Source of the DNA: Fischerella sp. CENA71
GTDB lineage: Bacteria; Cyanobacteriota; Cyanobacteriia; Cyanobacteriales; Nostocaceae
Length of the DNA: 64,000 bases
Assembly: GCA_024239075.1 (NCBI GenBank)
Contig: JANBVI010000011.1
Coordinates: forward strand, 34,696-98,695
Reading direction: 5' to 3'
Shown: positions 54,475 through 63,177 of the stretch, one piece after another
Layout: each line of letters begins with the position of its first letter
Position numbering within the stretch: position 1 is the first letter of the stretch
Program-made: the position numbers and the translations under genes
Notes under the pieces: generated by a model
What the model was told of the DNA's origin: nothing
The model's input: only the letters and a program-made list of their open reading frames with translations
Databases searched by the model: none

Positions 54475-54915
54475 ATGTCTGCAAATAACTTAACTACGGC
54501 TCAACATCAACAAACAAAACAAAGTAATGCCCTGTCCCTACTTTCAGTTGCCAATTACGGAGGTATGACAGCAACTGAATCACGTCCTTGGGGTTCTTTC
54601 ACGATTTTGGAAGAAGGACATGGATATAAAATCAAGCGCATAGAAGTTAAGCCAGGACACCGTCTGAGCTTGCAAATGCATCATCACCGCAGCGAACACT
54701 GGATTGTTGTCTCTGGTACAGCTAAGGTAAATTGTGGCGATCAAGAAGTGCTACTGAGGAACAACCAGTCTACCTACGTACCTCAGTGTACAGCTCACCG
54801 TTTGGAAAACCCTGGCGTCATTCCCTTAGTATTGATTGAAGTGCAAAATGGTGAATATTTAGGAGAAGATGATATCATCCGCTTTCAGGATGACTATGCT
54901 CGTACCCAAAATTAA
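54475..54915 (+). CDS. Cupin-type mannose-6-phosphate isomerase (type II)
   Basis: The 146-aa protein has a single cupin domain with the start RPWGSFTILEEG and metal-binding residues in PGHRLSLQMHHHRSEHW, then VPQCTAHRLENPG. This is the isomerase part of type II phosphomannose isomerases, in which it is often fused to GDP-mannose pyrophosphorylase; here the partner is absent. It should provide mannose-6-phosphate for GDP-mannose and mannose-type sugars of the polysaccharide. I chose ATG 54475. It is divergent from the A-PCP-TE gene. Confidence 0.85.
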   Translation: MSANNLTTAQHQQTKQSNALSLLSVANYGGMTATESRPWGSFTILEEGHGYKIKRIEVKPGHRLSLQMHHHRSEHWIVVSGTAKVNCGDQEVLLRNNQSTYVPQCTAHRLENPGVIPLVLIEVQNGEYLGEDDIIRFQDDYARTQN

Positions 54916-55091
54916 ACGCCAGAGTTTTAGAACTATGAAAAAATGTGCTTTTTTTTTCGTCTGTTGCAAAGGAGGTTTCATACTTTTGAATGCGTGATTT
55001 TTGATTTCCCCCTCATGGGTCACTCACCATTATCTTTTCGAGTGGAGACTAAACAACATGTGTCTGCAAGCTATAACTAGTAAGTGAGTTA

Positions 55092-56327
55092 ATGAAAGAT
55101 TTACTAGCTAAAAATGAAATAGCCAGACTTGAGGTTCTTCGGCAATATCGGATTCTGGATACTGTCTGCGAAGTAGCCTTCGATGACCTCACCCTTTTAG
55201 CAGCACAAATTTGTAATACTCCCATAGCTTTAATCAGCTTGGTTGATGAGTGTCGTCAGTGGTTCAAATCGAAAGTTGGATTAGATGCTGAGTCAACACC
55301 ACGGGATTTGGCGTTCTGTGCCCATGCAATTTTGCAGCCTAATGACATTTTAATTGTTCCGGATACATTACTCGACCAGCGATTTGCCAACAATCCACTA
55401 GTAACTTCCGATCCTTATATTCGGTTTTATGCTGGTGCTCCATTGATCACATCCAATGGATATGCGCTGGGAACACTTTGTGTAATTGATCGTATCCCAC
55501 GAAACCTGAGTCCGGAACAACAAAATTCATTGCGGATTTTAAGTCGTCAAGTTATGTCGCAATTGGAATTAAGACGTAATTTAGAGAAGTTGGAACTTAT
55601 AACCACTACAGAACGCCAACGGACTGAAGATTTAATTTCTGCCCTTTCTCACGATATGCGTACTCCCTTGCTAGCAACTCGTGGGATTCTGCACGCTATG
55701 CTAGGTGGGGCTTTTGGCACCGTGAGTGATAGTTGCAAAGAAGGACTTGAGGATTGTCGTCAGGCTAATGAAGAAGTCCTGAAGCTTGTCGAAGCTTTAT
55801 TAGATATTTCTCGCCATCAAACTCGAGTTTTGAAGAATCTGAACTATGAGATCCTAAACTGGAAAAATATCTTTACCGAAGCTATTATCAATTGCGACGC
55901 CAATTGGCAACAAAAGCAAATAGTTAATTATCAAATCTCTCCCTCACTGCCAACTGTCTACGGTAATGAGTTGGAAATTCAACGAGTAGTGAAGAATCTA
56001 CTTGAGAATGCTTTACGAGTTACCAAGCCAGACCAATCAGTTAGTTTAGCGGTGGTAGCGCTGGGAGATGCTCAAGTGAAGGTATCAGTACGCGATCATG
56101 GTCCGGGGTTTACTCCTCAACAGAAGCAAAGGCTTTTCTATCGTTTTAGTCAAGAGCGAGGTCGAAGTGATCTATCTGGACTCAGTCTCTACTTATGCCG
56201 CTTGATTGTAGAGGCTCATGGAGGCACTATCAACCTTGAAAGTACTCTTGGTAAGGGTAGCACCTTCTGGTTTACCTTACCTGTTGTCCCTGCTTGCGCT
56301 AATTTCGAGGAGCAGCCACATGTATAG
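55092..56327 (+). CDS. GAF-domain sensor histidine kinase
   Basis: The 411-aa protein has an N-terminal GAF domain (about 20-170), a HisKA domain with acceptor His187 (SALSHDMRTPLLATRG) and an HATPase_c domain (ENALRVTKP, RDHGPGFTP, GLSLYLCRLIVEAHGG). The HisKA/HATPase part is clearly paralogous to that of the kinase at 57617 (RQANE, LKLVE, NWKNIF/NWENIF in common). It has no membrane segment, and no response regulator is adjacent. It probably feeds the NarL regulator at 59115 or a distant partner. Signal unknown. Confidence 0.85.
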   Translation: MKDLLAKNEIARLEVLRQYRILDTVCEVAFDDLTLLAAQICNTPIALISLVDECRQWFKSKVGLDAESTPRDLAFCAHAILQPNDILIVPDTLLDQRFANNPLVTSDPYIRFYAGAPLITSNGYALGTLCVIDRIPRNLSPEQQNSLRILSRQVMSQLELRRNLEKLELITTTERQRTEDLISALSHDMRTPLLATRGILHAMLGGAFGTVSDSCKEGLEDCRQANEEVLKLVEALLDISRHQTRVLKNLNYEILNWKNIFTEAIINCDANWQQKQIVNYQISPSLPTVYGNELEIQRVVKNLLENALRVTKPDQSVSLAVVALGDAQVKVSVRDHGPGFTPQQKQRLFYRFSQERGRSDLSGLSLYLCRLIVEAHGGTINLESTLGKGSTFWFTLPVVPACANFEEQPHV

Positions 56328-57616
56328 AAAGTTATGTGTTGTGGTGTCGTGTCCTTCGTGATCTACCTCATAAGGCTACCTTATTTTTATTGATTTTTAT
56401 CGCTAAATTAAGGTTTTTGGGTTTTATACTGAGTGATTAAATAACATCAGTTTTATTGGTGCAAGATGTGAATATGGGGATTCCAATGGAAATTTTAATT
56501 TTCAACAAATTTTCTATCTATGGATAGATGTGCTATTATATTTTTCTATGTAGTAGTTTGAAATACTTTTATGGTAAAACTTTTAAAGTCTCATGAGCAT
56601 CGCGATCGCTGTCAGCGTTGATCTTTATGGTGTGTCTTGAAAAGATGAGTATAAAAATATGCTCAAGCACTATAAATAGACAGCAATACTGTGTAGAACA
56701 AAACTAACATAGCTACTATCTCAGCTAATAAGTAAGCTTTCTCAAAGATTTTTATGAATTTCCATAGATATGGAATAAAGCAAAATATGGCTAAAGATAA
56801 TAGCATGAAGACCTAATTGTATCAAGACTATTAGGTAGTAAAAACTATCTAGGTATGCTAATAAAATTAGGAAAAAGCAAAAGCAATGAATTTTCTTGAC
56901 GTTAAAAAAAATTACTTTGTTTTGTGTATGATATAAATATCAAAATTGTAGATTTACATAAAAATTTTTACAGGCAGTGATGATAATGGATTCAAAAGCA
57001 GTAGTATCAACTTCTTATGTAGAGATGGGAAAAAATTGAATCATAAATTCTTTAAATTCCACATAAATACACATCTTAAGTAAGTGATTTTGTTATATTA
57101 ATTACATTAAACCATTAAGTATAGAAGTATGTTACTTAAACATGTACTAGTCTAGTAATTGTGCGTATAACTATCGATTTTAAAATATTGGTAAATGTTC
57201 TTATTGAACTAAATATCAATCAAAAATATATAGTATTGTTATGTAAGGTTACTAATAGACTTTAGCTTAAATTTGAATACAAACTTGAATACAAACTTGA
57301 ATACTATGAATTTCTGTTTATCAAAAATTTTTAGCAATTATATCTACTAGTAAGATGACATGTTTGATATATTAATTTGTCTCAAAACTTGTTTTATTCG
57401 TATGCCTCCGTACGAACAATGAAATTATTACTAGTACAGTTACTGAGACAAAAGAGCGATAAATATGTATTTTTTTGACCTAGCATATCACATCGCCACT
57501 GCTAAAAACCACGGCGTTTGCTAAAGCTTTAGAAAACTGCAAATTTGTATTAATAAAAACTAATGTCAGGCAACTGTTTGGCATTGATAGTAGGTGTTTA
57601 GAAACCCATTAGTGTA
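56328..57616. other. AT-rich gene desert between paralogous kinases
   Basis: This 1.3-kb gap lies between two related histidine kinase genes. I find no convincing frame. A 19-codon peptide at 56980-57039 (MIMDSKAVVSTSYVEMGKN) has no good ribosome site. No repeat family was recognised. The length and composition stand out, but no structure does. Confidence 0.45.
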
Positions 57617-59122
57617 GTGTTGGCTATTAATTTGTTGCGTTTTCTTGCCACATCAACTTTCCTGAGAACTCGTTTATTTGCACCGCTATACGCTAGCTTT
57701 TTCGTGCTGGTATTATTGATAGTGGGGCAACAGGCGTTGAACATATGGATAGTATATCTTAATCAGCAAGCAGTTAACAGCGTAAATCATACTTTACTAG
57801 TAGAGGGTGAAGGAGAACGTCTACTTAATGCTGTGATCGATGAAGAAAGAGCCGCCCTACAGGGTCACATTCAAGGGCGCAGCGCCTTTCGCAGCAGTTT
57901 CAACCGCCTATATAATCTGGTAGAAGATAACCCTACCCAACTCAAGCAGCTCGATCTGATCAATCATCTCCATACTCAGTGGCAAAGTCAATTAGGTGAG
58001 AAGAAACTCTTCGGCTCTACCAATAGAGATATCCCAACGGAAAAGAATTTATTCAATTCCTTACGTACTCAAATTCGGGTCTTGCTTCTGCGCGAAGAGA
58101 TACTTTTGGACGAACGCAAACATCGGTTACAGCAACTTTACAATTTCAATACTGCTGTGAATATCTTCAGCACAGTACTAATCTTGCTGGGAATCGCCTG
58201 CAATCTCCGACTCTTGTATAGACGAGTCGAGTTTCCCTTGCGTAATTTAATCAAAATAGGTGATCTTTGGCAGGCGGGTCAGCTAGAAGCCCAGCTTGGC
58301 TACTCATCTGGTGACGAAATTGGTCGGCTGACTGAAGTTCTCAATCTGATGGTAAGCAAAGCTAGCCAACGGCAGAAAAACCTTAAAATACGCAATCAAC
58401 AACTTGAAGACTTGATATCTGCTATCTCGCATGACATACGTACTCCTTTGCTTGCTACCCGAACCACCCTAGACAGCATGATGAAAGGAGCTTTTGGTTC
58501 AGTAAACGATACTTGGAGAGAGGTGTTTGAAGAATACCGCCAAGCTAATGAAGATCTCCTCAAGCTTGTGGAAGTGCTGTTAAATGTCTCTCGCTATGAA
58601 GCAGGTTACAGCGCTCAACTGAACTGCGAACCCCTGAACTGGGAAAATATTTTTGTCAAAACAATTGCTCGGATAAAGGCCTGTTCACAGCATAATTTTA
58701 TTTTCACTTACGAAATTTCTCAATCACTACCGACTGTCTATGGTGATGAGATTGAAATTCAACGAGTTTTGCAAAATCTGCTTGATAATGCTGTGCGAGT
58801 AAGTGAGCCAAACACAAATATTTTCCTTGAGGTAGCGACTCTTGGAGAAACCCAAGTGCGGGTTTCCGTGCGCGATTATGGCCCAGGGATAGCGCCCCAG
58901 GATAAAGAAAAGCTTTTCTACCGCTTCGTTCAGGGACGAGGACGACGAGGAAAATCTGGGCTTGGTTTGTACTTGTGCCGTCAAATCATTGAGGCTCACG
59001 GAGGCACTATCGGCGTTGAAAGTTCTTTTGGAGAGGGTAGTACCTTTTGGTTTGCTCTCCCAGTTCCCTTAGATAAAGCAGAGTTCAGCATTAACAGATG
59101 TATGAGGAGAAATCATGCCTGA
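57617..59122 (+). CDS. Membrane sensor histidine kinase with HAMP-type linker
   Basis: The 501-aa protein has a first membrane helix at about residues 27-48, an extracytoplasmic sensor of about 130 residues, a second helix at about 182-203, a HAMP linker, HisKA with acceptor His272 (SAISHDIRTPLLATR) and HATPase_c (DNAVRVSEPN, RDYGPGIAP, GLGLYLCRQIIEAHGG). It is transcribed with the response regulator, overlapping by 8 bp, so they should form a pair. GTG 57617 is used as start; no ATG lies close. The sensor domain resembles CHASE3-like modules but is not firmly recognised. It sits within the exopolysaccharide locus. Confidence 0.85.
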   Translation: MLAINLLRFLATSTFLRTRLFAPLYASFFVLVLLIVGQQALNIWIVYLNQQAVNSVNHTLLVEGEGERLLNAVIDEERAALQGHIQGRSAFRSSFNRLYNLVEDNPTQLKQLDLINHLHTQWQSQLGEKKLFGSTNRDIPTEKNLFNSLRTQIRVLLLREEILLDERKHRLQQLYNFNTAVNIFSTVLILLGIACNLRLLYRRVEFPLRNLIKIGDLWQAGQLEAQLGYSSGDEIGRLTEVLNLMVSKASQRQKNLKIRNQQLEDLISAISHDIRTPLLATRTTLDSMMKGAFGSVNDTWREVFEEYRQANEDLLKLVEVLLNVSRYEAGYSAQLNCEPLNWENIFVKTIARIKACSQHNFIFTYEISQSLPTVYGDEIEIQRVLQNLLDNAVRVSEPNTNIFLEVATLGETQVRVSVRDYGPGIAPQDKEKLFYRFVQGRGRRGKSGLGLYLCRQIIEAHGGTIGVESSFGEGSTFWFALPVPLDKAEFSINRCMRRNHA

Positions 59123-59792
59123 AAATGGTGAACAGAAAAACGTACATATTCTACTAGTCGATGACCATGCTTTGATACGCCGAGGCATGAAAGGTCAATT
59201 TGCTCTTGAATCTAGTTTTACTGTGGTTGGAGAAGCAAGTGACGGTGCTCAGGCTGTTGAAATGGCTATTCAACTTCAGCCAGATGTGGTTTTGATGGAT
59301 ATTGATATGCCAGTGATGGATGGAATCACTGCTACACAGCGAATAAAAAGCGATCGCCCTGCTACTCGTATCCTTGCCTTGAGTGCATTTGACAGCGATA
59401 CTCAGGTAATGGGAATGCTAGCAGCTGGTGCAGATGGTTACTGTCTTAAGACTATTGAATGGGAACAACTCATTGCTGTCATTCAATTGATCCTCCAAGG
59501 TGGTGCTTATCTAGATCCTCAAATCGCTCAAAAAGTCTCCCGGATGTTCAAACCCAGCACTGTACCCCAAGCCGTTCCCGCACCTAAGGTACTGCAACAA
59601 CAACTTCTTAGTCCTCGTGAGCTAGAAATTCTCAAACTTATTGCCAAAGGATACTCAAACCAAGAGATTGCCAATCAGCTATACCTCTCGCTAGGAACCA
59701 TTAAGTCCTATGTGCGTATGCTACTAAACAAACTCAGCGTTGATGATCGTGTCCAAGCAGCAGCTCTGGCTATTCGTGAAGGGTTAATTTAA
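59115..59792 (+). CDS. NarL/FixJ-family response regulator (EPS locus)
   Basis: The 225-aa protein has a receiver domain with acceptor Asp62 (VVLMDIDMPVMDG) and conserved ILLVDDHALIRRG, then a Pro-rich linker and a LuxR-type helix-turn-helix (LSPRELEILKLIAKGYSNQEIA, TIKSYVRMLLNKLSVDDR). It overlaps the upstream kinase by 8 bp, making them a two-component pair. Likely targets are the polysaccharide genes around it, perhaps through the 65-bp element found in three leaders, but that link is inference. The next gene, on the other strand, overlaps its 3' end by 4 bp. Confidence 0.9.
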   Translation: MPENGEQKNVHILLVDDHALIRRGMKGQFALESSFTVVGEASDGAQAVEMAIQLQPDVVLMDIDMPVMDGITATQRIKSDRPATRILALSAFDSDTQVMGMLAAGADGYCLKTIEWEQLIAVIQLILQGGAYLDPQIAQKVSRMFKPSTVPQAVPAPKVLQQQLLSPRELEILKLIAKGYSNQEIANQLYLSLGTIKSYVRMLLNKLSVDDRVQAAALAIREGLI

Positions 59793-60088
59793 GCTTCTAG
59801 AACTTTGTGCAAATGGACATACAATTCTGTAGAGGTAGAAACTGATAGTAATTTCTCCTCTAGGGGTTGTTCTGACCAAAAAATATAAGGCTGAAGTATC
59901 TGAGACAGGAAGTCATCAGGTATCGGTAAACATAGCACCAAAGCATGGGGAGCGAACAGAGTAATCTCCTCAACTAGGGGAATACCATAGTAGGGAAACA
60001 CTTCAAAATTATGTTTCAGACAGTAGCTGCTAACACGTTGTACAGTAGTAATGTTACTACCTATGACCATAATTCGAGGTGTTTCCAT
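59789..60088 (-). CDS. Hypothetical receiver-like protein (about 99 aa)
   Basis: This 99-aa protein (ATG 60086-60088, METPRIMVIG) has a Rossmann-like pattern (MVIGSNITTVQRV, then FAPHALVLCLPIP) resembling an atypical receiver domain without the normal Asp acceptor. It overlaps the response regulator by 4 bp at the stop codons. It could be an atypical regulator, but I do not recognise the family. A longer frame opens at 60130. Confidence 0.5.
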   Translation of the reverse strand: METPRIMVIGSNITTVQRVSSYCLKHNFEVFPYYGIPLVEEITLFAPHALVLCLPIPDDFLSQILQPYIFWSEQPLEEKLLSVSTSTELYVHLHKVLEA

Positions 60089-60356
60089 CGCAACTATATT
60101 AATTTTAGTTAATGACAAGGTTTTACACATATAGACTTAAATAAGTGACATACTGCTCATAAACAACTAGACAGCCTGGGTCTTTCTTTTGTTATTAAAT
60201 CCAAAACAACAATTCCGAGTCATAGCCTAGAAGCTGCATTGCTAAAAAAATAATTACTCAGTCCTGCAACTTTCATCAGAGCCAAGGCTTTACCCTAAAA
60301 ATTAGTAGTTTGAACTCTATTTGTTCCATAAATCTAGTATGGGGTTTAATGCTTTT

Positions 60357-60423
60357 GTACGATACGGCCAAGTGGATAGCTAGATGGACAATTTTATTAT
60401 CATACTAGGATGCTGTAGATATC
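60357..60423 (+). promoter_or_regulatory. Conserved EPS-locus element, copy 3
   Basis: On the plus strand it reads CCAAGTGGATAGCTA, then TGGACA, an A/T spacer and TAGGATGCTGTAGATATC. This is the reverse complement of copies 1 and 2 and is therefore in the same orientation relative to its gene, 130 bp upstream of the WecG/TagA gene. The rest of 60131-60552 holds no gene. Confidence 0.75.
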
Positions 60424-60552
60424 AAACTCTAAATAGCCATCAGAAATAGTCATCAGATAGTATTTGCGATCGCTATCTGAGGAGGAAACTACAGGAAGAC
60501 TTAAAGATGAAGTCTCAAGCGAATTAGTTTCCTCAATACAGAGTTTGAAAAG

Positions 60553-61398
60553 ATGTTCAGTTCCAAAGCATTCAGGTTGTTACCAACTCAGTTTTTGCAA
60601 CAACAAGATAATTATTTAACTCAAGACTTAACCGAAAAAGTAAATCTTTTAAATATTGAAATTGATAATTTGTTGAAAACAGACTTTTTAGAAAATCTTC
60701 AATCTGGTGTCGTATTTACACCTAATGTAGATCATTTGATGAAGTTGCAAAATGATCCAGAATTTTTACAGGCATATAGTAGTGCTGATTACAAACTATG
60801 TGATAGTCAAATTTTGATTTATGCTTCTAAATTTTTGGGTAATCCTATCAAAGAAAAAATTTCAGGCTCTGATTTATTTCCTGCTTTTTATAATTTCCAC
60901 AAAAAAAGCGAAAACATTAAAATATTTTTATTAGGCGCTGCTAAAGGTGTGGCGGCTCAAGCTCAACAAAAAATAAATTGTCAAGTTGGTAGAAATATTA
61001 TTGTAGGTTCGCATTCACCTTCTTTTGGATTTGAAAAAAACGAACAAGAGTGTAGAAATATTGTTGACTTAATTAATGATTCAGGAGCTACGGTATTGGC
61101 GGTTGGATTAGGTGCTCCAAAACAAGAAAAGTGGATATATAAGTACAAAAACGAACTGCCAAATATCAAAATATTTTTGGCGATAGGTGCCACTCTTGAT
61201 TTTGAAGCTGGGAATATCAGTAGAGCGCCAAAATTTATGAGTGAGATGGGACTTGAATGGTTATATAGAATGATCGCTGAACCTAAAAGATTGTGGAAGA
61301 GATACTTAATAGAAGATTTACCTTTCTTCTGGCTGATTTTGCGACAAAAACTTAATTTATATGCAATGCAAACTATTGAAAATAAAAGCGGTAATTAA
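60553..61398 (+). CDS. WecG/TagA/CpsF-family glycosyltransferase
   Basis: The 281-aa protein has the GT26 signatures VVFTPNVDHLMKLQNDPEF, YKLCDSQILIYASKFLG, FLLGAAKGVAAQAQQ and VGLGAPKQEKWIYKYK. GT26 enzymes transfer a UDP-sugar, often N-acetylmannosamine(-uronate) type, to lipid-linked intermediates early in polysaccharide or teichoic acid assembly. It is preceded by the third copy of the conserved element and followed by a STAS gene. The donor sugar is not determined by sequence. Confidence 0.85.
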   Translation: MFSSKAFRLLPTQFLQQQDNYLTQDLTEKVNLLNIEIDNLLKTDFLENLQSGVVFTPNVDHLMKLQNDPEFLQAYSSADYKLCDSQILIYASKFLGNPIKEKISGSDLFPAFYNFHKKSENIKIFLLGAAKGVAAQAQQKINCQVGRNIIVGSHSPSFGFEKNEQECRNIVDLINDSGATVLAVGLGAPKQEKWIYKYKNELPNIKIFLAIGATLDFEAGNISRAPKFMSEMGLEWLYRMIAEPKRLWKRYLIEDLPFFWLILRQKLNLYAMQTIENKSGN

Positions 61399-61513
61399 AA
61401 AGAGAAACCTCACGAAAAATCAAAGTCAAAGTAAGGGTAAATCTTTTGCAATTATTAAACGCTTTATTATCTCTTCTGAGAAACATTAAAAACTGGAATC
61501 AATAGGGAGATTT

Positions 61514-61846
61514 ATGGCTCTTACACGAGAATGTCAATTGATTTTGCTTCAACCACAGGGACGCTTAGATTTGCAACATAGTAAAGCATTAAAAGAGCAA
61601 CTAGCTGGTTTATTACCTCAACCTAACCATCTTTGGGTAATCGATCTAGCTCAAGTTGATTTCATGGATAGTTCAGGGTTAAGCACTCTAATAACTGGTC
61701 TTTCTGCTGCACGTTCTAGTGGCTGTCGTTTGGTAATTTGCAATCTCCAAGCACCTATCCGAATGATCTTTGAACTGACTCAGCTGGATTCAGTATTTGA
61801 AATTTTTGAGAGTTACAACGCTGTCCTAACTACGGTTAACTCTTAA
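61514..61846 (+). CDS. STAS-domain anti-sigma factor antagonist
   Basis: The 110-aa protein has a STAS fold, with the phosphorylation-site motif VDFMDSSGLSTLITGL and LVICNLQAPIRMIFELTQLD, typical of SpoIIAA-like antagonists. Such proteins release a sigma factor from its anti-sigma partner when dephosphorylated. Its place between two polysaccharide genes suggests it regulates them, possibly with a partner-switch sigma factor recognising the 65-bp element (inference). No anti-sigma kinase is adjacent. Confidence 0.85.
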   Translation: MALTRECQLILLQPQGRLDLQHSKALKEQLAGLLPQPNHLWVIDLAQVDFMDSSGLSTLITGLSAARSSGCRLVICNLQAPIRMIFELTQLDSVFEIFESYNAVLTTVNS

Positions 61847-61937
61847 CAGTCAAAAATTGACCAAGCGCTACTATTCTAGCCATTTATTTGCTTAACCTAC
61901 TGACTTTTGAAACTGACTCACATAAACTGTAATTGCC

Positions 61938-62630
61938 ATGTCTGAACTCTTTACTTCCCGCGTAAATTCCATACAGGTTATAGATGATCACTACACTGCT
62001 TATTTTGCTAAGTTCTCAGTTCATCCTTCTGTTAGCAGCAAAACAAAGCGCATAATTGACATTTTAGGTGCAGTTGTAGGGCTAGGAATAACAGCATTAA
62101 TTACGATTCCACTTGCTATAGCTATTCAATTAGATAACCCTGGTCCTATTTTCTACAGTCAAATTCGCTGTGGTCTGAACGGGCGCTCTTTTCGGATTTG
62201 GAAATTTCGCTCTATGGTGGTAGGAGCTGAACGACTCAAGCATCTGGTTAATAACCAAGCCAAAGGAAATCATATTTTCAAAAATGAGAATGACCCTCGG
62301 ATTACCTGTGTAGGTAGGTTTCTCCGCCGCACCAGTTTAGATGAACTCCCTCAGTTCTGGAACGTACTGCAAGGGGACATGAGTCTCGTAGGGACTCGTC
62401 CTCCCACTACTGATGAAGTGATGCACTATTCAAACCACCACTGGCAACGATTGAACGTTAAACCTGGTATGACTGGTGAATGGCAGGCTAATGGTCGCTC
62501 TAGCATTAAGGACTTTGAAGATATTGTTTCTATGGATATTAGCTACCAACATAAGTGGTCTATTGCTTACGACATAAAATTGATCCTTAAAACTCTAAAG
62601 GTTGTTTTAAATAAGAGCGGTGCTTTTTAG
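61938..62630 (+). CDS. Priming sugar-phosphate transferase (bacterial sugar transferase family)
   Basis: The 230-aa protein has one membrane segment (about 40-62) and the family core IKFRS-like block (FRIWKFRSMVVGAERL), then RRTSLDELPQFWNVLQGDMSLVGTRP, with the Asp-Glu catalytic pair. This is a short, PglC-type member of the WbaP/PglC-like phosphoglycosyl transferases that load the first sugar phosphate on undecaprenyl phosphate. It starts repeat-unit synthesis, matching the Wzx/Wzy/Wzc genes nearby. It lacks the large N-terminal region of WbaP. Confidence 0.9.
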   Translation: MSELFTSRVNSIQVIDDHYTAYFAKFSVHPSVSSKTKRIIDILGAVVGLGITALITIPLAIAIQLDNPGPIFYSQIRCGLNGRSFRIWKFRSMVVGAERLKHLVNNQAKGNHIFKNENDPRITCVGRFLRRTSLDELPQFWNVLQGDMSLVGTRPPTTDEVMHYSNHHWQRLNVKPGMTGEWQANGRSSIKDFEDIVSMDISYQHKWSIAYDIKLILKTLKVVLNKSGAF

Positions 62631-62797
62631 ATAATTAATATTAACCTCTGCGTAAGGCTCATGTAGTAAGGGTTATACCGTTTCTTTGTGAAGCTGCGCC
62701 AAATTCTTCTCTTCGTGTTCTTTGCGTCCTTTGTGGTTCGTTTTTATTTCTTGCGCGTCAGCGCATCTTCATACAGAATTGGTATTAGAAGTTTACC

Positions 62798-62959
62798 ATG
62801 ACCAAATTTTCCCAAATTTGGATCGTAGATAGTTCTACTTTAGAAGCATTATTTTGTAAACTCAAAAGCCTGGAAGATATCCCCAAGAGACAATTAACCG
62901 TAAAAATGGGATTGCGATCGCTCTATGATGAATACGTTTTTAAGTGGATTTTTGTTTAA
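62798..62959 (+). CDS. Small ORF, possibly a decayed fragment (53 aa)
   Basis: A 53-codon frame (MTKFSQIWIVDSSTLEALF start) contains KMGLRSLYDEYVFKWIF and stops at TAA 62957-62959. No ribosome site is evident and it matches no family I recognise. It may be a truncated remnant. The rest of 62631-63177 has repeats of the CTTTGCGTCC type and no gene. Confidence 0.3.
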   Translation: MTKFSQIWIVDSSTLEALFCKLKSLEDIPKRQLTVKMGLRSLYDEYVFKWIFV

Positions 62960-63177
62960 ATTGATAATTTTAAATATCGGTGTTGAATAATTTAGTTGAC
63001 CTCGTAGCATAAGTAAAGCATAACCCCTAAGCAGTTCAAGTCATACGGAGTTTCTTAACTTTTTGTTGAACCCGAACCTTTGGAAATTGACTTTTACTAG
63101 AGAACCTTGAAAAATAGGGATTAAGTTCTTGTTGGTTTTGAATCTTGTGTGTGGAATATAACCGAGGGTGCAGCGCG

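Noticed and set aside
56980-57039. 19-aa peptide frame in the kinase gap
   Set aside because: Length is compatible with chance and there is no ribosome site; kept only as a note in the gap entry.
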